From: Streptomyces sp. SUK 48
GTDB lineage: Bacteria; Actinomycetota; Actinomycetes; Streptomycetales; Streptomycetaceae
DNA length: 64,000 bases
Direction of reading: 5' to 3'
Assembly: GCF_009650765.1 (NCBI RefSeq)
Contig: NZ_CP045740.1
Location: forward strand, 6,548,001-6,612,000
The translations under genes and the position numbers were made by a program. How positions within the stretch are numbered: the stretch's first letter is position 1; every line of letters begins with the position of its first letter. Below are positions 7,861 through 17,100 of the stretch, piece by piece. Under the pieces are notes generated by a model. That model had not been told where the DNA came from. It saw only the letters and a list, made by a program, of their open reading frames with translations, and did no database searches.

Positions 7861-8505
7861 ATGACGATCCACGCCCACGCACTCCTGTTCGACAACGACG
7901 GCACCCTGGTCTCCTCCTACGACTCCGTCGTGCGCTGCTGGACGGTCTGGGCCAAGGAGTACGGGGTCACGGCCGAACAGTTCGGGCAGGTGGAGCTGCA
8001 CGGCCGTACCGCGGCCGAGATCGTCGCCGACCTGCTGCCCGCGGACCTGGTGCCCCGGGCCGTCGCCCGGGTCGAGCAGCTGGAGGTGGCGGACGTCTCC
8101 GGCGTACGGCTGCTGCCCGGCACCCGGGAGTTCCTGGACTCCCTGCCCGCCGACCGCTGGGCCGTGGTCACCTCCGCCACCCGCCGGCTCGCCGAGGCCC
8201 GCCTGGCGGCCGTGGGTGTCACCCCGAAGTGCCTGGTCAGCGCCGACGACGTCACCCGGGGCAAGCCCGACCCCGAGCCCTATCTGCTGGCCGCCCGGCA
8301 GCTCGGCGCGGACCCGGCCGACTGCGTGGTCTTCGAGGACGCCCCCGCCGGACTGCGCGCGGCCCGCGCGGCTGGCATGCGCACCGTGGCGTTGGCCACA
8401 ACCCACCGGGCCGAGGAGCTCGACGCCGACCTCGTCGTGGACGACCTCGCGGCCTTGCGCGCACTGGTCACCGACGGGGAAGTGGCGGTCTCCGTCCGCG
8501 ACTGA
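7861..8505 (+). CDS. HAD-superfamily sugar-phosphatase-like hydrolase
   Basis: A 214-residue cytosolic phosphatase. Motif I is FDNDGTLVSS, with the nucleophile in DNDGT near residue 11 (the first D; the middle residue N is a common variant). Motif II is VVTSATR. Motif III and IV residues are GKPDPEPY and VVFEDAPAGLRAA. The cap is a small helical type between motifs I and II, as in beta-phosphoglucomutase-like sugar phosphatases (2-deoxyglucose-6-P or mannitol-1-P phosphatase). The ATG is preceded by TAGGGT and exactly 7 nt, with no ribosome-binding site, suggesting a leaderless mRNA. The substrate is unknown. Confidence 0.88.
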   Translation: MTIHAHALLFDNDGTLVSSYDSVVRCWTVWAKEYGVTAEQFGQVELHGRTAAEIVADLLPADLVPRAVARVEQLEVADVSGVRLLPGTREFLDSLPADRWAVVTSATRRLAEARLAAVGVTPKCLVSADDVTRGKPDPEPYLLAARQLGADPADCVVFEDAPAGLRAARAAGMRTVALATTHRAEELDADLVVDDLAALRALVTDGEVAVSVRD

Positions 8506-8588
8506 GCCCGCCCCCGGGGTGTCCGCCGCTGTCCACTATGCGGACGGCGGCCACCGCTCTTCGGCGGGCTTCTGCTTTACTGGGCCGC

Positions 8589-8681
8589 ATGACCACGACG
8601 AACAGCCGCATCCCTGCGACCGAGGCGACCATGACGCCCGGTGCTGTTTGTCTGTGTCCGTGTCGAATGTGCGCCTTCTAG
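8589..8681 (+). CDS. Cys-rich leader peptide upstream of metNIQ
   Basis: A 30-residue ORF ending MTPGAVCLCPCRMCAF, with four Cys in the last ten codons, three of them TGT, a codon rarely used in this genome type. The rare codons GTT and CGA sit beside them. An internal ATG at 8631 (16 residues) has GAGG 5 nt upstream and may be the true start; the ATG at 8589 has only TTTACT 7 nt upstream. It lies 219 nt before metN, and two hairpins follow (8712-8730 and 8733-8762). This is the layout of a cysteine-responsive attenuator; Cys-rich regulatory leader ORFs are known before sulfur genes in actinobacteria. Its role here is inferred. Confidence 0.7.
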   Translation: MTTTNSRIPATEATMTPGAVCLCPCRMCAF

Positions 8682-8711
8682 AGGGCCCCCGCACCACCTG
8701 AGCCTCGCGCC

Positions 8712-8762
8712 CCGAAGCGAGAGCCGCGGCCCGTCCCACGCCCCTACCCGGGCGAGTGGGAC
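8712..8762 (+). promoter_or_regulatory. candidate attenuator hairpins between leader peptide and metN
   Basis: A first small stem pairs CTCGC with GCGAG around a C-rich loop near 8713-8730. It is followed by a perfect nested hairpin: GTCCCAC (8733-8739) with GTGGGAC (8756-8762), enclosing GCCC (8740-8743) with GGGC (8750-8753). A G/C-rich block next to the leader stop (gagggccccc) could pair alternatively with the later cgagggcc. Confidence 0.5.
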
Positions 8763-8900
8763 CCGAGGGCCGTACCGCGCACACGACGTTCTCCCGCCTC
8801 ACCGCCACCCGAGAACCGTGCCGCGTACCCCACGAACGCACGCAACGCACCCGTGCCCGGGCACACCCGCGCCCGCGCACTCGACAGTGACGGAAATCCT

Positions 8901-9935
8901 GTGATCACCACATCGGGCCTGACCAAGGTCTACCGCTCCCGCGGCCGCGATGTCACCGCCCTCGACGGCGTCGATCTCCACGTCCGCGAGGGCGAGGTCT
9001 ACGGCGTCATCGGCCAGTCCGGCGCCGGCAAGTCCTCGCTCATCCGCTGCGTCAACCTGCTGGAGCGCCCCACCTCCGGCACGGTGACCGTCGCCGGGCA
9101 GGACCTCACCGCCCTGGCCGGCCGCGGCCCGCGCGCGGGCCGGGAACTGCGCCAGGCGCGCAGCCGGGTCGGCATGGTCTTCCAGCACTTCAACCTGCTG
9201 TCCTCGCGGACCGTGCAGGACAACATCGAGCTGCCGCTGGAGATCCTCGGCACCTCCGGGAAGGAACGCTCCCGCAAGGCGCTGGAACTGCTCGACCTGG
9301 TCGGCCTCGCCGACAAGGCCAGGAGCTACCCCGCCCAGCTCTCCGGCGGCCAGAAGCAGCGCGTCGGCATCGCCCGCGCCCTGGCCGGCGACCCCAAGGT
9401 GCTGCTCTCCGACGAGGCCACCAGCGCCCTCGACCCGGAGACCACCCGCTCCATCCTCCAGCTGCTGCGCGACCTGAACCGGCAGCTCGGCCTCACCGTC
9501 CTGCTCATCACCCATGAGATGGACGTGGTCAAGTCGATCTGCGACTCCGCCGCCCTGATGGAGCGGGGCCGGATCGTGGAGTCCGGCACGGTCAGCGAGC
9601 TGCTGGCGACCCCCGGCTCCCAGCTGGCCGCCGCGCTGTTCCCGGTGAGCGGCGAGCGCACCGGCACGGAGCGCACCGTCGTCGACGTCACCTTCCACGG
9701 CGAGGCCGCGACCCAGCCGGTCATCTCCCAGCTGTCGCGCACCTACAACATCGACATCTCGATCCTCGGCGCCGCCATCGACACCGTCGGCGGCCTCCAG
9801 ATCGGCCGGATGCGCATCGAACTGCCCGGCCGCTACGAGGACAACGTGGTGCCCATCGGCTTCCTGCGCGAGCAGGGGCTCCAGATCGACGTCGTGGGCC
9901 AGGAGGCCGCACTGGTGAAGGAAGGTGCCAAGTGA
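8901..9935 (+). CDS. metN: methionine ABC transporter ATP-binding protein
   Basis: A 344-residue ATPase that energises D/L-methionine uptake with the next two gene products. Walker A is GQSGAGKSS, the ABC signature is LSGGQKQR, Walker B ends LLSDEAT, and the H-loop is LLITHEMD. After about residue 265 there is a NIL domain (from TVVDVTFHGEAA to ELPGRYEDN), the regulatory ACT-like domain that binds methionine and inhibits MetNI in transinhibition. The length matches MetN (about 343). I start at GTG 8901, as the residues encoded before it look random. Its stop overlaps the permease start (GTGA). Confidence 0.93.
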   Translation: MITTSGLTKVYRSRGRDVTALDGVDLHVREGEVYGVIGQSGAGKSSLIRCVNLLERPTSGTVTVAGQDLTALAGRGPRAGRELRQARSRVGMVFQHFNLLSSRTVQDNIELPLEILGTSGKERSRKALELLDLVGLADKARSYPAQLSGGQKQRVGIARALAGDPKVLLSDEATSALDPETTRSILQLLRDLNRQLGLTVLLITHEMDVVKSICDSAALMERGRIVESGTVSELLATPGSQLAAALFPVSGERTGTERTVVDVTFHGEAATQPVISQLSRTYNIDISILGAAIDTVGGLQIGRMRIELPGRYEDNVVPIGFLREQGLQIDVVGQEAALVKEGAK

Positions 9936-10684
9936 CCTGGTCCGAGATGCAGCCGCTGCTGTCCGACGCGTGTTCCCAGACCTTCGACATGGTGCTCTGG
10001 TCCACCCTGATCGCCGTCGTCGTGGGCCTCCCGCTCGGCCTCCTCCTCGTCCTCACGGACCGCGGGGGCCTGCTCCAGAACGTCGTCGCCAACAAGGTGA
10101 TCGGCCAGATCGTGAACGTCGGCCGCTCGCTGCCGTTCATCATCCTGATGGTCGCCCTGATGAGCTTCACCCGCTGGGTCACCGGGACGACGATCGGCAC
10201 CGCCGCCGCGGTCGTGCCGCTCGCCATCGGCGGCATCCCGTTCTTCGCCCGCCTGGTCGAGACGGCCGTGCGCGAGGTGGACGGCGGCCTCGTGGAGGCC
10301 GTGCAGTCCATGGGCGGCAACACCTGGACCATCGTCCGCAAGGTGCTCGTCCCCGAGTCCCTGCCCGCGCTGATCGCCAGCACCACCACCACGGTCATCG
10401 CCCTCATCGGCTACTCCGCCATGGCCGGCACGGTCGGCGGCGGCGGCCTCGGCGACCTCGCCGTCCGCTACGGCTACCAGCGCTTCGAGACCGAGCTGAT
10501 GTGGATCACCGTCGGCATCCTCGCCGTCGTCATCTCCCTCATCCAGTTCGCCGGTGACTTCGCGGCCCGCGCCCTGCACCGCCGCGGCGGCCGCTCGGGC
10601 CCCGGGCCCAGGCTGCGGCTGCTGAAGGCCAAGGGCGACAAGGAGCCGGACACGGACACGGCCGAGGTCGCCAAGGCCGCGTAG
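9932..10684 (+). CDS. metI: methionine ABC transporter permease
   Basis: A 250-residue inner-membrane permease with five to six spans, size as expected for MetI. The EAA coupling motif appears as EAVQSMGGNTWTIVRKVLVPES at about residues 122-143. The GTG start overlaps the metN stop, so the pair is translationally coupled. The C-terminus carries a charged cytosolic tail of about 40 residues, longer than in E. coli. Confidence 0.92.
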   Translation: MTWSEMQPLLSDACSQTFDMVLWSTLIAVVVGLPLGLLLVLTDRGGLLQNVVANKVIGQIVNVGRSLPFIILMVALMSFTRWVTGTTIGTAAAVVPLAIGGIPFFARLVETAVREVDGGLVEAVQSMGGNTWTIVRKVLVPESLPALIASTTTTVIALIGYSAMAGTVGGGGLGDLAVRYGYQRFETELMWITVGILAVVISLIQFAGDFAARALHRRGGRSGPGPRLRLLKAKGDKEPDTDTAEVAKAA

Positions 10685-10841
10685 GCATCGGCCGGCCCGC
10701 ACGTCGAAACGTTTCTGCTGAGCGGCCGCCCCCAGAACTCCCCGTCGCCCACCCGTCACCCGACCACCACCCCTCGACGAGGCGCTCCGCGCCCACCCCC
10801 CTCATCCGGGGTCGCACCACCCTTAAGGAAAGGCACTTTTC

Positions 10842-11672
10842 GTGCGTAACACCGCCAAGTTCACCACCGCCGTCCTCGCCGCCGGAGCCCTCACCTTCGG
10901 GCTGACCGCCTGCGGCTCCGGAAACTCCTCCGCCTCCCACGACTACAGCGGACCGCTGGTCGTCGCCGCCAGCCCGGTCCCGCACGCCGAGATCCTGAAC
11001 TTCGTCGAGAAGAACCTCGCGAAGAAGGCCGGGCTCGACCTCCAGGTCAAGGAGTTCACCGACTACATCACGCCGAACACGGCGACCGAGGACGGCTCGG
11101 TGGGCGCCAACTACTTCCAGAACCAGCCGTACCTGGACGACTTCAACAAGAAGCGCGGCACCCACATCGTGCCCGTCGTCACGGTGCACCTGGAGCCCCT
11201 CGGCCTGTACTCCCACAAGGTCAAGAAGGCGGGCGACCTGAGGAGCGGTGCGACCGTCGCCGTCCCCAACGACGCCGTCAACGAGGGCCGCGCCCTGAAG
11301 CTGCTCGCCGACAACGGGCTCATCACCCTCAAGTCCGGCGCCGGCAACGAGGCCACCCCCGAGGACATCGCCAAGAACCCCAAGCACCTCCAGTTCAAGG
11401 AGGTCGAGGCGGCCCAGACCCCGCGCTCCCTGGACGACGTGGACGCGGCGGTCGTCAACGGCAACTACGCCATCTCCGCGGGCCTCAAGCCCGCCAAGGA
11501 CGCCCTCGTCCTGGAGTCCGCGAAGAACAACCCGTACGGCAACTTCCTCGCGGTGAAGAAGGGCAACGAGAACGACCCCCGGGTCAAGAAGCTCGCCAAG
11601 CTCCTCACCTCGCCCGAGGTCAAGAAGTTCATCGAGGACAAGTACCAGGGCTCGGTCATCCCGTCCTTCTGA
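10842..11672 (+). CDS. metQ: methionine-binding lipoprotein, NlpA/MetQ family
   Basis: A 276-residue extracellular substrate-binding lipoprotein delivering methionine to MetNI. It has a signal peptide with lipobox LTAC (Cys24) and the MetQ/NlpA fold: LVVAASPVPHAEIL, then VKEFTDYITPN, ANYFQNQPYLDDF and VTVHLEPLGLYSHK, the conserved ligand-pocket segments. The GTG start has AAGGAAAGG about 8 nt upstream. It lies 157 nt after metI in the same direction and is followed by a strong hairpin, so it closes the operon. The family also includes binders of Met-containing dipeptides. Confidence 0.92.
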   Translation: MRNTAKFTTAVLAAGALTFGLTACGSGNSSASHDYSGPLVVAASPVPHAEILNFVEKNLAKKAGLDLQVKEFTDYITPNTATEDGSVGANYFQNQPYLDDFNKKRGTHIVPVVTVHLEPLGLYSHKVKKAGDLRSGATVAVPNDAVNEGRALKLLADNGLITLKSGAGNEATPEDIAKNPKHLQFKEVEAAQTPRSLDDVDAAVVNGNYAISAGLKPAKDALVLESAKNNPYGNFLAVKKGNENDPRVKKLAKLLTSPEVKKFIEDKYQGSVIPSF

Positions 11673-11701
11673 TCCGGCCACCGGCAGCGCACGGCATCGC
11701 G

Positions 11702-11746
11702 ACGCACGGGGTCCGCTCCCTCACCGGGAGTTGACCCCGTCGTGCG
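11702..11746 (+). terminator. hairpin terminator of the metNIQ operon
   Basis: A GCACGGGGTC arm and a GACCCCGTcGTGC arm pair with a one-base bulge, 30 nt after the metQ stop. Confidence 0.65.
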
Positions 11747-11812
11747 GTTCGGTGGTTTCATGCTGCATGCTGGGCAGTTCAGCAGGTACTTCCGAAGGTT
11801 ACGGAGCGGCGC

Positions 11813-12451
11813 ATGACAAGCACCTTCCCCAACATCTCCATCAGCACGGAGCGGTTGGTGCTGCGCCCCCTCGACGAGGACGACGTACCCGCCCTGGCCG
11901 AGATGATGAACGACGAGCAGGTCGCCGCCTGGACCGACGTGCCCCAGCCGTTCACCGAGGCCGGTGCCTGGCGCTGGATCGGCGAGCGCGCGCCCGCCGA
12001 ACGCGCCGCGGGCCGCGGACTCGACCTCGCCGTCACCGAGTTCCTCACCCAGCGCCTGGTCGGCGTCGTCCAGCTGACCAGGACCAACTGGCACATCCGC
12101 GCCACCGAGCTGTCGTACATCGTCGCCCCCTGGGCCCGCGGCGAGGGCTACGCCTCGGAGGCCGCGCTCGCCACCGCCCGCTGGCTCTTCGGCGACCAGC
12201 GCTTCGAGCGCATCGAACTGCGCACCGCCGCCGACAACACCGCCTCCCAGCAGGTCGCCCAGAAGATCGGCTGCATCAGCGAGGGCGTGCTGCGCAACGC
12301 GTGCATAGTCCATGTGCGCACCGAGGACGGGGGCTGGGCCGATCTGCGCACCGACTTCATCGTGTGGAGCCTGCTGCCGGAGGACCTGGAGGGCGCCGAC
12401 GAGCAGCTCGCCGACACCAGCGGCTTCACGTCGTACGCCGACTGGAACTGA
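11813..12451 (+). CDS. GNAT family N-acetyltransferase, RimJ/RimL type
   Basis: 212 residues. The N-terminus STERLVLRPLDEDDVPAL is typical of RimJ/RimL-type acetyltransferases. The acetyl-CoA loop appears around WARGEGYASEAALATARW, followed by the conserved DNTASQQVAQKIG. The family acetylates ribosomal protein N-termini, amino sugars or peptides, and the acceptor here is unknown. The ATG has GGAG 8 nt upstream. It is transcribed after the met operon terminator and sits just before cobL, with no evident link to either. Confidence 0.87.
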   Translation: MTSTFPNISISTERLVLRPLDEDDVPALAEMMNDEQVAAWTDVPQPFTEAGAWRWIGERAPAERAAGRGLDLAVTEFLTQRLVGVVQLTRTNWHIRATELSYIVAPWARGEGYASEAALATARWLFGDQRFERIELRTAADNTASQQVAQKIGCISEGVLRNACIVHVRTEDGGWADLRTDFIVWSLLPEDLEGADEQLADTSGFTSYADWN

Positions 12452-12545
12452 TCCCCGCCACGGCCGCCCGGCCGGGTACCCTCACGGAGCCCGCTCATGG
12501 GCCCTGTACCCCTGACGACCTGCGAAAACCTGGAGATGGACGACG

Positions 12546-13769
12546 ATGGCCGACCGGGTCACGGTGATCGGCTGGGACGGCTCGCCGCTGACCGACGCGG
12601 CACGCTCCGCTCTCGGCGCCGCCACCCTCGTGGCAGGCGCGGCCCACCACCTGGCACTGCCCGAGATCCCGCCCATTGCCGAACGCGTCCGGCTCGGCAG
12701 CGTCGCGCTCGCCGCCCGCCGCATCGCCGGCCACCGCGGCACGGCGGTCGTGCTCGCGGACGGCGACCCCGGCTTCTTCGGCGTCGTACGCACCCTGCGC
12801 GCACCGGAGTTCGGCCTGGAGGTGGAGGTCGTCCCCGGTGTCTCCTCCGTCGCCGCCGCCTTCGCCCGCGCCGGGATGCCCTGGGACGACGCCCAGGTCG
12901 TCGTGGCCCATCCGCGCACCCTGCGCCGGGCCGTGAACGTCTGCCGCGCCCACGCCAAGGTGGCCGTCCTCACCTCACCGGGCGCGGGCCCCGCCGAACT
13001 CGGCCTGCTCCTCGCGGGCGTCCACCGCACCTTCGTCATCTGCGAGGAACTGGGCACCGAACGCGAACAGGTCTCCGTCGTCACCTCCGACAAGGCCCCC
13101 GACCACACCTGGCGCGACCCCAACGTCGTCATCGTCATCGGCGGCCCGGTGAGCGCGGCCGAGGACGGCGGCTGGATCGCCGGCCGCGACCCGGGCTCCG
13201 GCCCGCGCGGCTGGGTCCAGCCCGACGAGGTGTACGGCGAGGGCACCCCGCTCGGCGAGGGCGAGACCGAGCTGCTGCGCGCCGCCCAACTCGCCCGCCT
13301 CGGGCCCCGGGTCGGCGACCTCGTGTGGGACATCGGCTGCGGTTCCGGCGCGTTCGCCGTCGAAGCGGCGCGCGCCGGCGCCGCCGTCATCGCCGTCGAC
13401 CGCGACCCGGCCGCCTGCGCCCGCGCCGACGGCGCCGCCCGCCGCTACGGCGTCCAGCTCGAAGTGGTGCACGGCAGCGCCCCGCACATCCTGGAGGACC
13501 TGCCCGAACCCGATGTGGTCCGGGTCGGCGGCGGGGGAGCGGCCGTGGTGTCGGCGGTCGCGGACCGGCGCCCGCAGCGCATCGTCGCCCATGCCGCGAC
13601 CCGCGACGCGGCCGAACTCGTCGGCCGCGACCTGACCGAGCACGGATACCGCGTCGAGTGCGCCCTGCTCCAGTCCGTCGAACTCGACACCCGTGCCTGG
13701 CGGGAGACCGAGCGGAACGTCGCGTTCCTGCTCAGCGGGGTACTGTCCGATCGCCCCGTGATCCGTTAG
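12546..13769 (+). CDS. cobL: precorrin-6Y C5,15-methyltransferase (decarboxylating), CbiE-CbiT fusion
   Basis: A 407-residue bifunctional enzyme of corrin ring synthesis: SAM-dependent methylation at C5 and C15 with loss of the C12 acetate carboxyl. Residues 1-200 are the CbiE tetrapyrrole methylase domain (ADGDPGFFGVVRTL; EVVPGVSSVAAAFA). Residues 215-407 are the CbiT Rossmann methyltransferase (VWDIGCGSGAFAVEAARAG, VIAVDRDP). The fused length is as in CobL. The ATG has GGAG upstream. It forms a small cobalamin group with the CobT fusion and the SUMT gene downstream; other cob genes must lie elsewhere. Confidence 0.93.
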   Translation: MADRVTVIGWDGSPLTDAARSALGAATLVAGAAHHLALPEIPPIAERVRLGSVALAARRIAGHRGTAVVLADGDPGFFGVVRTLRAPEFGLEVEVVPGVSSVAAAFARAGMPWDDAQVVVAHPRTLRRAVNVCRAHAKVAVLTSPGAGPAELGLLLAGVHRTFVICEELGTEREQVSVVTSDKAPDHTWRDPNVVIVIGGPVSAAEDGGWIAGRDPGSGPRGWVQPDEVYGEGTPLGEGETELLRAAQLARLGPRVGDLVWDIGCGSGAFAVEAARAGAAVIAVDRDPAACARADGAARRYGVQLEVVHGSAPHILEDLPEPDVVRVGGGGAAVVSAVADRRPQRIVAHAATRDAAELVGRDLTEHGYRVECALLQSVELDTRAWRETERNVAFLLSGVLSDRPVIR

Positions 13770-14104
13770 TCGTACCGCGCGCGGTAGGCTGGCCGATCGT
13801 TGTACCGCACCGGTGGCCCGGAACTTCGTTCGCCAATGTCCGGAACGCACGCCCGTTCCGGACCGGGGTGGTACGGCGAACCCGTGGACGCGCAACGTGG
13901 CGTAGTCCACAGCGGCCTGTCGCGGATCATGCTGTCGCGACGGCGCAACGACCGGGACAATGCCACTGAATGGCTTTGTCGCCTTTTCCGGCGGGTCGTT
14001 CGTGCCGCTGGGCACGCACGCTCGTTCTTCACCATGGGGCGGTCGGTGTGCCGTTCCGGGTGAGCTGGTCGTAGGAGCACTAACCGATTGGGCGAGGGGT
14101 ACGC
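13770..14104 (+). other. cobL-cobT intergenic region
   Basis: 335 bp with no convincing gene. TAGGCT at 13785-13790 could be a -10 hexamer. GCCACTG at about 13972 resembles a fragment of the cobalamin riboswitch core, but the B12 box and the remaining conserved core are absent, so I do not call a riboswitch. Confidence 0.5.
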
Positions 14105-17100
14105 ATGACCGACACCGGCCAGGTCCCGGGCGAGGGGCAGCCGGAGGGCGCAGGCATGGTGGAGCAGCCGGGCGTCACCGCGCACGGCGCGTACACCTAC
14201 CTCTCCGAGGCTCCCGCCGAGGACGAAGACCTGCTGCTGCCGGGCGCCCAGGGCGCATGGGGCAACGAGGTGCCGCCGCCCGCCCCGGAGCCGGTGGTCG
14301 AGACCCTCCACGAGGCATCGGGGCGCGACACGGGGTCCGTGGACCTCACCGGTGTCCGCCTTCCGTCCGCGCAGGAGACGTCGGCGCCGCGCCGCCCGCT
14401 GCACCTCGGCCCGCCCATCCCCGACACCTCCGCGGGACGGGTCCGGACCCTCGCCGACCGGGGCCCCGAGTATCTCGACGCCCAGCCCCTGCGGGAGATG
14501 GGCCCGCAGAGCGCGGCCCCCTGGGGCGCGGCTCCGGGGGGTACGGCCGTGGCGGCGCCGGTCGTCGGCCAGGCACCGGGCGCGGTGGACACCGCCCCGG
14601 CAGCGGCCCAGGCACCGGGCGTGGTGGAGACCGGACAGGTCGCCGTCCAGGTGATCGGTGTGCCGGTGGCCGCCGCCGAGGCCGTGCCGGTCGCCATCGA
14701 GGTGCCGGTGCCGGACGCCGACGCGACCGCCGACGCGACCGCCGAGGCGGCCGCCGACGCCGGGGCGCCGGGTGCGGCTCCGGACGCGGTCGTCGTGCCC
14801 GAGGCACCGGCCGCGGAGGCTGCGGCGGCTGCCGGGCCGGTCGCCGCGGAGGTGCCCGTGGCGCGGGTCGCCGAGCAGGTGCCGGGTGCGGAAACGGTTG
14901 ACCCGGCGTTCGCCGGGACGCCCGAAGCCGCCGGTGCGGACGCCGCGCAGGTGGTACCGGGCCAGGACGGTCCGCAGCCCCTCGACAGTCAGGACGCTGT
15001 CCTGGCACCGCAGGTTCCGCGGGGACCCGAGGTGGTGCCGCAGGCGGTGGCCGAGGAAGCGGTGGCGCCGCAGGCCGAGGAGAGCGCGCCGGCCGTCGCG
15101 GAGCCCGCTCAGGTGCCGGACGCCCAGGTGGCCGAGGCCGCTCCCGCGCCGCAGGTCCAGCCGGTCCAGGAGGCGCGGCCCGTCGAGGCGGGGGCGCCCG
15201 CGCGGCCCGAGGCTCAGGTCGCGGGTGCCGCCGTGCCGGTCGCCGAGGCCGCCCAGCCGGTCGAGCCGGCCGCTGCCGAGCCCGTGCAGGTGACCGAGCC
15301 GGTCGAGGCCGTCCAGGCGTCCCAGCCGGTCGAGGGCGTCCAGGCGTCCCAGCCGGTCGAGCCGGTCGCGGCCGAGGCCGCCGAGGTCGTCGAAGCCGTC
15401 GAGGCCGTGCCGGCCGCCGAACCGGTCGAGCCCGTCGCCGTCGACGCCGTCCAGGTGATCCAGCCGGCCGAGCCCGTGGCCGCCGACGCCCCCCAGCCCG
15501 TTCAGCCCGCCGAGCCCGTGGCCGCCCCGGTCGAGCAGGTCCAGGCAGTCGAGCAGGCCGAGGCGGTCGAGGCGGTCGAGGTTCCCGCCGTCCCCGCCCC
15601 GGACGCCCACCAGGCCCAGGGCCCGCAGACCGTGGAGCCCGTCGTCCAGGCCGCCCCGGCCGCGCCCGGCGTCCCGCAGCAGCCCGTACAGCCGGAGGCA
15701 CCGGCCGAAGCGCAGGCGCAGCCGGCCGCTCAGGACCCGGCGGTCCAGGCGGCTCCCGTCGCCGACCCCGCGCCGGTCGCGGCCGACCCCGCCGTACCCG
15801 CTCCCCAGCAGCCCGCCGACGCCACCCCGGCACCGGTCGCCGCCGTGGCCGCGGAGCCGCAGGGCGCCGTCGCGGCCGTGGAAGCCGAGGCCGCGCAGCC
15901 GCAGGCCGTCGCCCACCCGGCCACCGCCGCACCCGTCGCCCCTGCCGCTCCCGTGGCCCCCGCCGCTCCCGAGCAGCCGCAGGCCGTCCCGGCGCCCGCC
16001 GAAGCCGAAGCTCAGGTGCCCGCCGAAGCCGCGGCCCCCGCCGACGACGCACCGCTGCCCGCCGAAGCCCCGGCGCCCGCCGAAGCCCCGGCGCCCGCCG
16101 AGGCCGTGGCACCTGCCGAGACCGTGACACCCGCCGAGGCCGTGACACTCGTGGACGCCGCGCTGCCCGCGAGCGCCGCGCTGCCCGCCGAAGTCCCCGT
16201 CCAGCAGGGCCCCGTGCCGACGGACGCCCCCGTGGAGCCCGTCCCCGCCGAGCAGCTGCCCGGGGTGCTCCCGGAGCAGGCTTCCGAGCCGCCGCTCGGG
16301 GAGTTCGTGCCGGTCGAGGGCCAGGTGCCGAGCGCGCCGCAGCTCGCGCCGACCCCGCCGCACCCCCTCGTGCTGCCCGCCCAGGGCCCCGCGCCGCAGG
16401 CCAGCGTGCCCGCGCCCCGGGAGGCCGAGGCCGTACCGCACGCCGAGGCCCCGGAGCCCGCTGCCGCGCGGGGAGAGATCCCGGCCGACGAGGCACCGGC
16501 CCCCGCGCCGCAGTCCACCGGCCCCGCCGCCCCCGGCTACGACGACGCCGAGCGCGAGGCCGTGCTCAAGGTGATGCGCGAGCGCCGCGACATCCGCAAC
16601 GGCTTCCGGAGCGACCCCATCCCGCACGAGGTGCTGCTGCGCGTCCTGGAGGCCGCGCACACCGCGCCCTCCGTCGGCCACTCGCAGCCCTGGGACTTCG
16701 TCGTCATCCGGTCCGCCGAGACCCGCGAGACCATGCACGAACTGGCCGTGCGCCAGCGCGAGGCGTACGCGAAGTCGCTGCCCAAGGGCCGGGCGAAGCA
16801 GTTCAAGGAACTGAAGATCGAGGCGATCCTCGACACCCCGGTGAACATCGTGGTCACCGCCGCCCCGACCCGTGGCGGCCGGCACACCCTGGGCCGGTAC
16901 ACCCAGCCCCAGATGGCGCCGTACTCCGCCGCGCTCGCCGTGGAGAACCTCTGGCTCGCCGCCCGCGCCGAGGGCCTGGGCGTAGGCTGGGTCAGCTTCT
17001 TCGACGAGCGCGAGATGGTGCGGGCCCTCGGCCTGCCCGAGCACCTGGAGGTCATCGCCTACCTGTGCGTCGGGTACGTCGACGAATTCCCGGACGAGCC

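Noticed and set aside
13960..13990. possible cobalamin riboswitch before cobT
   Set aside because: Only a GCCACTG fragment is present; the B12 box and other conserved core elements are missing on both strands.
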